Assembly (NCBI GenBank): GCA_019614645.1 | Contig: JABWDB010000117.1 | Span: forward strand, 19,667 to 83,666 | DNA from: Stratiolaelaps scimitus | Taxonomy: Eukaryota; Arthropoda; Arachnida; Mesostigmata; Laelapidae | Direction: 5' to 3' | DNA length: 64,000 nt | Shown here: positions 13,389 to 26,706 of the stretch, piece by piece | How the letters are laid out: each line of letters begins with the position of its first letter | How positions within the stretch are numbered: the first letter of the stretch is position 1 | Notes under the pieces: model-generated | The model's database searches: none | What the model was told of the DNA's origin: nothing | The model's input: only the letters and a program-made list of their open reading frames with translations | Translations under genes and position numbers: made by a program

Positions 13389-16300
13389 ATGGCCGCGCCC
13401 AGTGATAAGTGTTTGGCGATCTTCTATCAGCGCGGCAGGTTGCAGATATTGGATCAGCTTTTACTACCCGAAGAAAGCAGGATCGTGCCCATCGAAACTA
13501 CGAAAGATGCTTGGAAGGCAATACGAACTATGCAGGTATCTTGTTATTTTTCAAATGTGAACTGATGTATAAGTTATGATGAAATAGAATAATTATCGTA
13601 GTAATGTTATTTAGATGGACGATTAGAATATCGAATTCAATCGTTCGTTATACATTTGCCATGATAACGATTCTACAAACGAGATGCTTAGTAGTTGATA
13701 TGGTACTGGCCGTTGAATAGAGTTCATATTTAGCAAAAATGAACAGCTGCAACATTTGTTACTGTTCTATATATTCACACTTGTTTTCGAGAAGAGGAAA
13801 TTTTCTTCAAACGCACGGACACCACCAGAGCCACTAGAAGCTGCATAAAAAGAGTGGGCCGATCCAGTGCAGGGCTGAGATGGATGACACAGCGCCTCTG
13901 CCAGCTAAAACCATCCTCTGCTGAGAGTCGACCTCTTTCCTAGATTCGATTCGCTTTTAAACTGAACACGTACTGTTGCATATATTGCTTACTGAATTTA
14001 ATAAAAAAAATTTGAAACACTGCCGTTTAATCTGTCTCTGAAATTATTTGTTTTTTTTTTATCGAGAACAGCTTTGCGATGGTCAAGACATATGTTTAAA
14101 TTAGCCTTCTAGAATACCAGGACATCTGTAAATTTAACCAGTAATTGGCGACTGATAATCGTTTACTATCCGGTAGGCGCGCGGTGCTCCGGCCATTGCC
14201 ATTGTGGGCATCTTGTGTGTAGCAGTGGAATTGGACCGTTTGCCGAGCGTCGACAAAAATGAGATCCACGAAGCGATTTCCAAATGGCTTGAGTATTTGG
14301 TTTCCAGCAGACCGACCGCTGTCAACATGAGCAACGCTGCTAAGGAATTCAAGGTTAGGTTTCGTACGCCGTCGTACCAAGAACTCAACCTAGACGAATG
14401 ACATTCTGTCATAAAATACTCGAGATAGTTAAATCATGGGGATATGTAGTAAGAAATTATAATAGATACACAAGAGTCGATGCGTTAATTTTACGGGCAA
14501 TGTACATTTGAACGTTTTCGCTACTTCGGTATGACAAATGCTTCGTTGAATCCCACAATTCATCGACGACTAATTGAGTAGTAAATATATAATACACAAT
14601 AGTATTCGTGACCACTGCTCGACTCTAACCGTTTCCCGTCGATGTGTGTCCCTCTAAAAAACATAATTTACCTCAGGTGCTGAGTGCTCACCTATTGGAG
14701 GACCCGTCAGTAGACGGACAAACTCACAAGCTTCGTATAATTGAAGCAGCTGAAGAAATGTTTCGAAAAGATGTACAGACAAACAAAGATATTGGAAAGC
14801 AAGGCGCGAAACATATCCTCCAAGGAGTAAAACCCAGCGATAAGGTACGTTCGAATTCGGCTAATACCCTTATATTATATAAATTGAAAGCTGTTTAAAT
14901 GCAGCTTCGTAGAAATCAACCGATAATCTAGCTGCAGAATATTCTGGCCATCGACACAGCTATGAACGCGATGCACTGACGCGGTGAAAAGTTAACCATT
15001 TCATTCCTTGTCCTCTTCCCTGGCGAGCACAATAGTGAAACGGCAACAACATTAGAATAAACGGAAGGTAATATGTGTCTGTGTCTGCCTGTGCTGTGTG
15101 CACGGTGCCCGATCTCTGCTGGCGATCACAGGTGACCATTTTAACCGTCTGTAACACGGGCAGTCTAGCCACGGCTGGCTATGGCACGGCGCTAGGAGTT
15201 ATCCGGAGTCTGCATGAGGCTGGCAAGCTGGCGCAGGCAGTATGCACCGAGACGAGACCGTACAATCAGGGCGAACGGCTAACGGCATACGAATTGGTAC
15301 AGTATATTTTTTCTTAGTACCCACCCGCGCATACTCGCTCTGCGCCATTATCGATGTTCAACCTAAAATGCGACATCACTTTGGGCGTAAAATACCAGAC
15401 GGCGACACAGCTGGTTGACACCTTGATTGAAATGCCACTAGCGCTTCAAGATGTTTATCTGCGTTTAACGATGTTTCAAGTGTACGCCAACTGTTTGGTG
15501 ACTGCAAACCCATATTCGTGCTACGTATAAGCTCACATCTTATTCAAACTGAAATGTTGGTCTACATTTGCCACCACCTCCGGAGGTTCAGCCCCTCCCC
15601 AAACATCTCCCTGTCGATGAAATCGAGATAAGACTTCAACAACAGCCTTATAAACTGTGTCGTTCATTAGGGTTACTAATATTTACCCTGTGTGTCCTGT
15701 TGTTTTGCTCATGGTTTGGTAGTGAGCTTGTCTATGACACAATGACAACGGGACACTGTACGTACGTTCTGTTGGATGAATAACGCATTGCATGAAATCG
15801 GCAACATTCACGATTAAACCTCGATAGGCAGTTTGACCGGGGCACCGACGCCGCCTGTTCGCTTATTTGTTCTATTTTGTCTGTTTGCTTATTCTATGAC
15901 ACAGGTGACAGAGAAGATACCGTCGATGTTGATCTGTGACAACATGGTCTCATTCCTCATGAAGAGGCGGACGGTCCACGCGGTGGTCGTCGGCGCGGAC
16001 CGAGTTACGGCCAACGGGGATACTGCCAATAAAATCGGCACATATCAGGTCCGAGATCTCTTGTCACTCACTTTCCGTTCGTACAAGCCTGGTCCAGCTT
16101 AGCACGTAGTTCTCATAGTACGTTATACATATGCTCGGTTTAGATTGAGAAAATCGAAACCATGGCCATCTGGAAAGTTTCACAGCTATTTCGTAATGTT
16201 GGAAAAAATTCGTTTTTAAATATGCCATATGATCGTCAAAGGTCCTTTAATCGTATTGGGATTGTCTTTCAAAACGATCTAAATCATCCCGGGACATAAA

Positions 16301-17099
16301 TGAGACATGGCTTCTCAATACGCCGTTATGTTTTTCCTAACGTTTGTCCGATGCTCTCCTTTTGTAACTACAGCATAGCATATTCATTACATAATACAGT
16401 ATCATACAATGTAATGAAATGGCACATATACAATGAATACATATATATATAATTCGCCCGTCTGTCTATACGATGATGCTGATAGTGTGACATGGTGGTT
16501 TTGTGGTTAGGCGGCGATCGCGGCGAAACATCATGGAGTCCCATTCTATGTGGCATGCCCATCAACAACAGTTGACCCTGCTATGGCATCCGGCGATATG
16601 ATCCCTATCGAGGAACGCTCCGCACAAGAAGTCACATCTCGAATTAACATCTGTTGTTGGAACCCCGCCTTTGACGTCACCCCTCATGCGCTCATCACGG
16701 GTAATTGGGTTTGCGAGCTTTTCTAGTGGACTACGTCATCGTTATCGTGTGTGTATGTGTCCACGAAACGAATCGGCACAGGCACCGAATACTACAATAA
16801 CATGTGTACCATAAATTTACATTTTGCCGTCACTTCTAACACGACGCGTCTATGTAATCAAAAACAAACTAATTAGTATATTCGCAAGTGAAAGGAGACG
16901 CCTAATTGCCTCTCATCAACTTTTCTGCCGTTGCCTTATATATGTTAATTGAATGCTTTTGTTGTTGTTTGGTTCTGTAACGTTAACAGGCGGTATCATA
17001 ACAGAGTGTGGTGTATTTGCGCCTGGCTCTTCCGAATGGAAGAAATTCGTGGACGGCTGCCGTAGTGACAGGATCGCCAACACCAATGGCAAATGCTAG
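13389..17099 (+). CDS. MRI1: Methylthioribose-1-phosphate isomerase (MtnA/MRI1)
   Basis: Converts 5-methylthioribose-1-phosphate to 5-methylthioribulose-1-phosphate in the methionine salvage pathway, in the cytosol. Seven coding exons: 13389-13535, 14177-14353, 14677-14844, 15132-15296, 15905-16048, 16511-16700 and 16990-17099. Every junction is GT-AG; all introns are phase 0 except the last (phase 1). The product is 366 residues, close to the usual length of about 370. Family landmarks in order: [10 protein letters not shown] (20-29), [10 protein letters not shown] (51-60), [28 protein letters not shown] with the catalytic Cys171, [27 protein letters not shown] with the catalytic Asp251, [30 protein letters not shown]. 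The ATG follows an acceptor at 13376, so there is a 5' untranslated exon upstream. The usual Val before RGAP is Ala here. A dispersed repeat lies in intron 1. Gene and reading frame look intact. Confidence 0.97.
13811..13946 (+). repeat. Dispersed repeat, copy A (MRI1 intron 1)
   Basis: About 135 bp clearly related to 44434-44566. Shared blocks include CACCACCAGAG, GATCCAGTGCAGGG, CTAAAACCATCCTCTGCTGA and GAGAGTCGA. No coding frame, tRNA box or terminal repeat was recognised, so the class is unknown. Confidence 0.65.
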
Positions 17100-17136
17100 C
17101 AGACTGGCTATTATAGATTCCTGTAAACTAGAAGTT

Positions 17137-17142
17137 AATAAA
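17137..17142 (+). terminator. Poly(A) signal for MRI1
   Basis: AATAAA 38 nt after the MRI1 stop codon. Confidence 0.6.
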
Positions 17143-17408
17143 GATATTTCAACTGTGGTAATTTGTGTTATTCGAGCAAAGAAATTGATGCCTTAGATAA
17201 GTACCACTTCATGGTCTGCTGTACCTCAGTCATTGACATGAAACTATGTACACTAAATACTGCTATATGTATATATATATGCAACATGGCACAGACGTTA
17301 CTTAGAAAGAAGTATTCCCCATTTTGTTATCACACATGGATACGGCTGGTTTGTATACTTTATTGTTTTATTTCATTTCTAAATATTCTATGCATCCCAT
17401 ACATACTC

Positions 17409-17411
<3 letters not shown>

Positions 17412-17442
<31 letters not shown>
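17412..17442. repeat. (AT)n microsatellite
   Basis: Uninterrupted alternating TA of about 30 bp. Confidence 0.9.
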
Positions 17443-17446
<4 letters not shown>

Positions 17447-17688
17447 TTTTCGTTGTTATATTAACATATGTAGTTGATCATTTATTCATTTTAGCACAAT
17501 TTGGTCACGTGTCTACATTATGTATAGTATAATATTACTATGGCTGCTTTATCGAACTTGATCATCATTATTATTATATTACAGTGTAATGTACAGTTTT
17601 ATCGGTTTGACCACTTTGTAAATTATATACTCCCTCATGTATTATATATGTATACCATATTCCGGAGCGTGCGATTTGGTGTGTATTA

Positions 17689-17727
<39 letters not shown>
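17689..17727. repeat. Compound (CT)n-(AT)n microsatellite
   Basis: About 25 bp of CT repeats run directly into AT repeats. Confidence 0.9.
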
Positions 17728-17859
17728 GCATTTATCTTATTCACATGTCGAATGTCATGAATTTCATGACTACAGATGAATTTTACTCCCTCAATGATTT
17801 GATGAATGTACCAATGAATGACTACGCGAAGAGTAGTTGTTGAAAATATTACCGCTCCC

Positions 17860-17887
17860 TATATATATATATATATATATATATATT
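17860..17887. repeat. (AT)n microsatellite
   Basis: Alternating TA of about 28 bp. Confidence 0.9.
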
Positions 17888-19590
17888 TACTCATGGGTAG
17901 CCTAATAGTTCACATTCAGAAGATGCAAAGAGATAACTAAACGTATCATCTGACTAAAACCTTCTCTGAATTTTTCCATGATAGTTTTTACCAATTGATT
18001 TTCGCAGTCGCTCTAATTAAATTGTAAGCCATGAGACACCTAAATTAGGATCAATTATGCCTGTGCGAAGTGAACCTTACAGCTAGCAAATGCAACGTAA
18101 CGTACCTTCGCTATTCTGGAGCGCGATCGATGCGAGCGAGTGCTCACCCATCCCGGGGTTCTGTCCACACTGAAGCAGTTTCAGCTCAACGATACTGAAC
18201 TGTTTCCAAATTTTCATAGTGCTCATCGTCCAAAGATACATTAGACATCACACGATTTCATTTCAACAATCGAAAACAGGACGAGCAAAAATATGATAGG
18301 CAATAATCCCATACGCCGAGACACGTTGTTTTTCATAGCATTGAGACACATTATCACATTATTCCTTATACAACTAGTTCGCTTTGATGGAATTGAAATC
18401 TTGTCAATGACTGGGTCAACGGTTTGCCAATAGTAGCTGGTTTGAGAGCAAACAATTGTCGAGTGCTGTTATAGTGATATAAAGGTCTCCTCACATTTGA
18501 ACTAACGCACGCTCGTAATTCGTTATACAAATACATATGCTCCGCCACAACACTAAAATAGTATCGGCGAACGGTGCTACCTTCGTCACTGTGCCAATTT
18601 CGCTAGTTGAACAGGAGAACAGGAGTGAACTAATTGAGACTACGAACGCGACAAAACAGTGACTGATAACACGTATAAGACGCTACGCGACGAATCTATG
18701 GCAGAGTTGAGTGTTCCCTTTATATATATATACAGAATTGGAAATACGTACCGGATCCACAAAACTGCTGTTAACATTATTTGTTGCGACGAAGTCGCTG
18801 GATTTGAGTGGGTGCCAGCGCACGAAGCTCTCACTTGACGAGGATAAAGGTTCGCTGATATTGATGTTCGTAGAAAATAAATGTTACATATGAATTACTA
18901 GATTTCCTTATCCCCTCTCCATGTTTATCAGAGCTCTCCATGTTTTCTATAACAACTCGATAGCTCGCGTCACTCGGCACCCGTCCCTAGTAAACCTGAC
19001 GGTTAGCTGGCGTCTACAATGGATTTATCCTTCACGATTTTAACATCGCTTTCATCATTGTTGTGCAAGTCTTTATAGTACATGAATAACTACATCGTCC
19101 CAGTGGACGAGAGACATTGTCTTTCGACATGACGAATGAACCTGTGAATTTGATTTGATCGAAAGCCATTTGTTCTTGTTGTCGTATAGATTCGTAACTA
19201 CACTTGACATGTCCGAGGGACTGATACAATAAATATACCCCAACCTATGGGGTTCTCTCTGGGGCGACGTTTACTAGGGACAGTGTAAATAGGTATCACT
19301 CTTCGCTACACTTCAATCGATTGGGGACAGGCAAAACGGACAATAAATGTACCGATCTCTTCCACCATTGAGATCAGGGTTAGCAGTATTCATAGTGATT
19401 CGCATATGGCACGGACGACCTTGTGCTCAGCCCTTTTTGTCATTTTTCTTTCCTTTTCTTGCATGCTATATTTCGTTTTCGGATGCAAATAAATTGTCTG
19501 ATTGTTCACCTCCGATGCTCGCATATTTCGGCCGGGACTTCAATCAGCGTCTGAGTGGTTGTGCGCTAGACAGTGGTACGTGCGTTGGTG

Positions 19591-22500
19591 CTACGTGCCA
19601 TGCACGAACCCGTCGAGTATTTTCATGGCCTTCTGCACGTTAACATCATCCTCATCTTCTTCGCTGTCCTCGGGCTCTTCATCGACTCCGAAGACCGTCT
19701 CGTCTATAACGCCCGCTGTATCCCACACAAACAACGTACCGTCGTACGAACCCGTAAATAGACGACCTCGAGTCACCTGGAAAAACGGAGTTCAAACATC
19801 GATAACACACCACGGCTGTAGATCATGCATCTCATCATGCTCACGCGATAATTAACCGTAAATAGCTAAGTTTTCTACTGAATGCAATTTTGCTGGCCAG
19901 CAGGACCCCTTTACGTATATCATATTAGAGAAAAAAAAACACTCCTTGAAAATATTGTATGATTCGAAAGAAACTTGAGCGTTAACCCAACGTTCCACAA
20001 TACTTGGCAATTACTGTGTCCACTTGCCTCCATACAGGTGATACTGTTTTCATGTCCTCGAAAGGTTCGTTTATGGCTGCCGGATTTTGCCTCGTACATT
20101 CGTGCCATTGTATCTCCTGAGCCCGTAAACACTGCAAATACAATGTCAAGTACAATATCGTCCATTAAATTTTTTTTTCGCAAGCTACCAATCGCCGTGT
20201 TATACAACCAATGAAACAAGCCTCTGACAGTGACTCTCAATCAACAATGGCCGTATAGTCAAAAAATAACTATATGACGTTACGTACACATTCGATCATA
20301 GTAGCGAAGACACTCGACGGTCTTCGCGGCGCCCCGGTAGACTCGAGTTGACTCGCCAAACTCCATCACCCAGGAGCGCGCCGTCCCGTCGGCACTTGCA
20401 GAGTACAACATTTTCGAGTACGTCTGCAATTATCAATTATGCTTGTTCATTCAGGATGCGCCATTTGTGCTGAAAACTATTTCTGTACTTCTTTTCCTCT
20501 CGCGCTTTTATAGGTCGAGTTATTTTAGGTTATTTTCCTTGTTTAGGCCTACGTTTGACCTCTGTTCAGAGCGAGGTCTGTTTACCGTGAAACGCCCATT
20601 ATGGCTGTATATCAACATATATTATCTTATTATACATAGCTTTATGCAAAACAATTATAATCCGATTATATCGACACATTGTTCTAGTTACGATTTTTCA
20701 TTTCAAGTTTGCTTTTGGACCTTTGATAAGGCTGATTTTGGCTATTTTTGGTGTTTGGAATCTGAGTATCTCTTTCAAAGTTCGTGAACAATTAAAGGCA
20801 TATATAATGACTAGAATATAGCACAATTAAATGTTGTTGCTATTATTATTATTATTATTATTTGTCAAAGGAGAAAACTTGCAGTAAAGAACATTTGTGA
20901 ATGTTTCAGTACGCATTGCAATAATCTTTTCTCAGCCAGGTATATATTCCAACAGTATTACGCTATTACATATCATAACACTACGCAGTAATGGTTAAAT
21001 AAATACCTGCAAATACCTCGAAAAATCATTTTCATTTAAATATGAGCAATCGCCCTGTCTGCAGAGAAACTATGCAACTGATTATTTTTCAGTTCATCTC
21101 GAAGGTGAAAAGATTGGAAATGAAGTATAGTTATAGTTTCCGCAACTAACTAATGATTCCGAAAGACGCCCTGATATCGCCTATATCGTAAAGATGGTAT
21201 ATAATTGTAGCATTTCATTCAAGGTATCCACAACATAGGCATTATAGCATTTATTAAATATTACATCGTTTGTCTCAGCATTTACCCATGTACTTGCTAA
21301 TAGCAACAACTATAGTACTAATAATAAACTATAATGTTAAATCGACGATGCAGAATACTTCGACAGTACAAGATAGAAAACACACGATGAACAAGGAGAC
21401 GCTTACGATAAGGCTGACAACAGGCCCCTGATGCCCTGTTAGGACTCGTTTACATTCACCCGTCCGTAGGATCCACTGTCGCACAGTTCCATCGCCCCCC
21501 GCCGTGAATAGGTATTCTGCACCCGGGTCTACCGCCAAGTCATTAACTGCCTGTGTATGTCCCTTAAATACCTGTAATACATAATGGCAATTCACGTTAA
21601 GGAAAAATAAATAGGTAACAATTAGCTAGTTCGTTTGTTCGCACAGTAATGGCTGTATTTCCGCATAAAACCCTCTATCCTGTCCGCTCGGTTGGATCCT
21701 CTTAGAAAACGGCTTTTACAAGTACGCTAAGAAATTACATTTGTACAAGTTAAATTGATCATTCGTTGATAACGTGGCCTAACGATCGAGAACAAGGCTA
21801 ATTCAAAGAAAACTTGAGTCATATGTCTGACCCTCTCTCTCTCTCTCTCTCTGACCGGCACGTGTGGTCATTTCCACGACTAGCGTAGAGAGGCTGTCCG
21901 TCCCAGTTAAAGCGCTCACAGTCGGTAATCGTACCTACTGAGAATCGCATACATTTCGGTCACATCGCAACCCTACAATTCTGCTGAAACTCTCTCTCTC
22001 TCTCTATCCCCTTGTCCATCGGGCTACGCCAGCTACCATATGTATTATATCGTCTATTTTGGGAGCATGACACCGCCGCTGCCGTGGACACGCCGCCACA
22101 GCTATTTACTGTCATTCATTAATGCGATATATTCTATCAGTCTCAGTCTGCCATGTGGCACGGGCGGCTAAAACACATAGGGACGCGTTATGACATGTAA
22201 TTACGTCAGATCATCATCAATGGCGGCCGCGGCGGCAGCAGCAGCAGCTGAAGATGAGTCGGCCGGACTCAACCACATCTCCATGCCATTACCCCGTTGG
22301 CCCTCGACCAATATTGCCGCTGCGATGTAGGCAGGGCCAGCCGCTGCAGTGCAGGTCATAGATACACCTTTCACATGCACGCGCAGTGGATGATCTCTCC
22401 TTCGGGGGGAGAGACTTCCGGGGCTATACAGCTCGAGCTTATGCCGAAGGGTGCGGATGCAGTGTGGAGCCAGCAGCAGCAGCGGCCGCATCAGCTATTA

Positions 22501-25500
22501 GCATTGTTGATACCGTATCACGTCGACAAATCTTCTCAGGCGTATCGTTTGACCTGAAAGCCTAACACAGATGGGCCACTGGCAGCATTGGGAACGCTTC
22601 TCAGCGAGGGCAAACTGTGGGCTTGGCCTACACGGCCGGCCCATCGCGCGAAACATAGTAGTCGCTATCGGGTGGAGGCTGAGCTCTAACGCCAGCGTGC
22701 CTCCGTCGTCAATCTGCCCGTTGGTGTGCAGGTGGCAGCAATTAAGCTACACGTGTCTAGCATGCCGCGTCAGGCCTCAGCTAGGGATAACGAATAGTAG
22801 GGGGTCCACACACACACAGCGCTTCTGCCGCGAAAGGACACCACATGGTAGTAAGAGATACTGGCTGTTGCGCGCGCGCGCGCGTATTCTGTGCGCAACT
22901 GTCCAGTATAAATTGATTAAGATTGTGATTGTAGGAGACACTTGGCTTATTCGCGTCGAGGAGGTCAGAGTATGGTGTCACTGCGACACGGGAACAATGG
23001 ATCAGTTGTGTATTCTAGGTTAACTAGATGCGTACATATCTAACTCACGGACAGCTACACGCTAAGCAACCTATGTGACCCGCTCGTAAAGGGGAGGCCA
23101 CACGAGGCTGGCATCGAGTGAGTCCGCTATGTAAAGTTTTATCAAAAGTCTACGTTTTTACTATGCTACTTATTCGTGACCAGGTTCCCCTATGCTGGTC
23201 TGAAGCGGATAAAAGTTAGATAGTATAACCACTATACTTGAAATTGGCTATCTTTCAGGAGTGCTGGTATATTATTCTCGACCCTTTTGAATAAGCCGAG
23301 TCTGTACTGTGTTATATCTTATAAACGAATTTCGTAACGCGAAACGTTTGCGCATGGGTGAGAGCTCACTTCAAAATCGCAAATCAAAAGGAGCTCTTCG
23401 AGATGACTAAGCTGTAATGTGACCGATTACCATCTGGGTAGAATGGTAATTACCGATTATTTCCGAAAATACGAAGTCCTTGGACAGTTTTTTTTTAGGC
23501 AATTAACTTTGAACTAAGTTCGGGAAATGCGAGGGGTAGATACATACTTCCGATGTGTCGGAATTTCACGTCATAACTAACATCTAGATTTACTTCAATC
23601 ACAAATTTAGACTCATCCCTTTACTCAAATATAGATGTTTCTGAATTGAATTGAAGAAACACGGAATACGAGCTGTATAATCGAAGCCTTGCTTACTCTA
23701 TGGAAAGCTCTCCACGCTAGCTACCGAAATATCTTCATGATGTGTCTTCTCAAGAAAATCGTCCAGAGCAATAAGCGGGTCATAGAAACATACTCGCACA
23801 CTCGATGGTCGCGATCGATCACTTTAAGTGAACTTCGACACGTGAAACCGTTTGGATTCCGTGACGATTCCGTGGATGCTTTTGACCCAGCCACCTACAC
23901 AGCTACGACATGGCCTGGCAACACTATTGCCATCATTATAGGCGTGAATCGTATCTAACGGGATGCCGCAGAGACAAATAGACATGCTAACCATTGTGCA
24001 AACAGCTTTACCTTAAGGCAGCGTCCAGAGAGTAAATCCCAGCTGCGCGCCGAACAATCAAAGCTTCCAGTCACGATGAGGTCGCCTTGGGGTCCTGGGT
24101 CCTCATCATCGTCTCCGGGGCTGTCCTGGTTGGGCAGCCCGTTTCCATTTGGTTCGTCTATCGGCGTCTCTCGCTCGAAGGGGATCACGAGCAGAGGGAA
24201 GACGCCCTTTAAGTGGCCCTGTTTAAGATGAAAACGTCAGACTATGTAAAATTTTGATATTTTAAAGCAAATTTTTTCCTTCATTTGTGCGTTATAGGAG
24301 GCCTTATCATTATGGATGAAAGCTCGTTATGCATTTTCCGAAATTCCATCCGAACGACCTAATGAATAAGGGGCAATTCGTTGCACCAAGCTTAGCCTTA
24401 AGCTCGGTGATTTATATAGGTTCGCTTGTTTTAGACCATAGTACCACAGACGTTGATAGTATTCTCACATTATATCGGTTCCGGACCAGAGGCAATGAAT
24501 TGTCAAGACCTATAGCGTGGATAGATACGAACGAAACTGTGAGCTGAAATGTATCTATTTGATGCCTTCATATGTGGCCTTGCCAAGGATAGTGGTTGTT
24601 GGCCTACATCCTGTTCATGTTGAGCGATTTTAATATTTCAAGGCTATATGCTGCGAAAATGAGGATTCGATGCGTCAAACTGGAAGACGCCCCGTTACTC
24701 CAACGCAACGACCTGTCCCGGTGGCCTAGGCAGCTACCATTTCAACAGGGTGAGGTTGATCCTACCTAGAATTCTGCCTGTAGGAGCAGCGTAGGTTCTT
24801 CCACTTGTAACCTAAATACACTTTGAAGGCAACTCACAATTGGCCCCAAGTTACCTAGTACAATAGTGTTTGGTGACAACAGTAGACAATTCGAGTCCGT
24901 ATCAGCTCATTCAATCATTTCCGAGTATCTTGGTGCCTACATGGTACTACAGCCCATCCATTGTGTTTCATAGCTTGAAGTCACGTCGCGAATCCAGTTC
25001 AAACGCATTCGTCTCATGCCGGAAATCGTGGCTGAGTGGACTCGCCCGCGCCGGCTAACGAGACCAATGGGCGATGCAGATCGGCTATTTATTCACTCAT
25101 TTATTCCGTAGGCGCAACCGACGTCAATTATTCGGGCAACACGTTCACCTCAATTGTAGTGGGATGTTAGCAAGGGCTGCCGAACGTTGACGACCTCTCT
25201 GACTCTAGTTCCAGATCGATCCGTGACGCAGGTTCGCTGACTGGCCAGAGCTTGCTATCTGTCGCCGGCAAAGACGAGGACTGCGAAGAGAGGAGGCAGC
25301 TTTCGATACGCGCTGCTGGTAATGCAACTGTTTCGAATGCGGAATAATTTATGATTCCATCTATCGGATACAACTGCTAGATTAAATTATGGATCGCTGT
25401 AGCTCGAGCCGAATTGCGCTCGATGATCTCTTCGAAGGTTGCGGAAATTGGCGGACTGGCCAATTTTGCCGTGGTTAGGTCGGGCTGATTAGTTGAGGCT

Positions 25501-26673
25501 TCGGTGGACATGCACAATAAAAATATGCTGGGTACATACAGAATAATTTACATGCTCCGATATGTTTGTTGGAATAGAAACATTACGGTAGTATATCTCT
25601 CGTTTTTCTTCGTGTGGTTCAAAGGCGACACCTAGACGACGCCTGACAAATTGGCGCACAGTAATTAGTCTAACTCACCTTTAAGACCTGTATGCATTCC
25701 TTGTGTTTGCTCTTCCTTCGTTGGCTGTGAATTTCTTCAAATGATCTTTGGGAGGCTCCGTCATAGGAGATCAACGTGCCACGCTCCGATGTCATCGATT
25801 CTCGAGGCCTGAGGAAAAACACAGCGCACATAGGTAAAAATACCTCCTTATGGGTGTTCCTCATTCACGATGTGTTTGTAGAGTACATTTGAACAGCGGG
25901 ACCAATCCTTTCTCAGTTGAATCCCGTTCAGCGTTGTGACTTTCCGCATTCATGCTAGACATACATCCGTCTCTCTCTCTTTCTCTCTCTTTCTGTCCAG
26001 TTCCCTTTAAAGTCCCTTTCAGGTTAGACAGGTTGAATTTGTAAATTGACTCTAAGAACAAACACAACTTCGATCAGCAGGAACTCACTTGGCAGTGATC
26101 GTGTCTTCCTTCAACGAGGCCGACAACATGGACAGTCGTCGGGCGAGGATGGCCGCCTCGATCAGGTCGAGATCCTTTTCCTCGTTAGCCTCAAACGGAT
26201 CGCCCGTTGTATTTTTCTCGGGGTCAGCAGTTTCATCCGGGATATCTTCGAGAGGATTCGGTGGCGCCAACCGCTCCGCGTGGAAGTGCCACACACGAAT
26301 GGTTTTGTCCATCGATGTCGAAACGATGAAATTGCCATTACACACGATTCTGTTTTGGGGGGGGACAGTTGTCGTTATCGTACACGACAAGAATCAAGTT
26401 AAATAAACCGAATGATGACCGATGGTGGCCTTATTGCGATTAATTTCAAATCGTCCTTTTAACAAAGCAATGTACTACTTTTGTACTACCTTGACCAGAA
26501 TGTCATAGTAGCGTTGGTACATAGTAGGCCGAGCGTCAATGAAGTCGAATCCAGAAGCCAACAGAAACGAATGCAATCGAACCGAATACAGCCCCAACCA
26601 GTAGCCTACCCCACGTATCATAGCATCCGTTGACAACTATACATGCAAATGTAATTAACTCCTTATTACAGTT

Positions 26674-26706
<33 letters not shown>

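Larger units (their letters stand above)
17143..19590. other. Intergenic gap between convergent MRI1 and the WDR86-like gene
   Basis: No supported gene. It contains (AT)n at 17412-17442, (CT)n followed by (AT)n at 17689-17727, and (AT)n at 17860-17887. Confidence 0.5.

Noticed and set aside
22201..22491. Minus-strand frame with a poly-Ala run
   Set aside because: The run comes from a GCN repeat inside a WDR86-like intron; no splice sites join it to the gene in phase.
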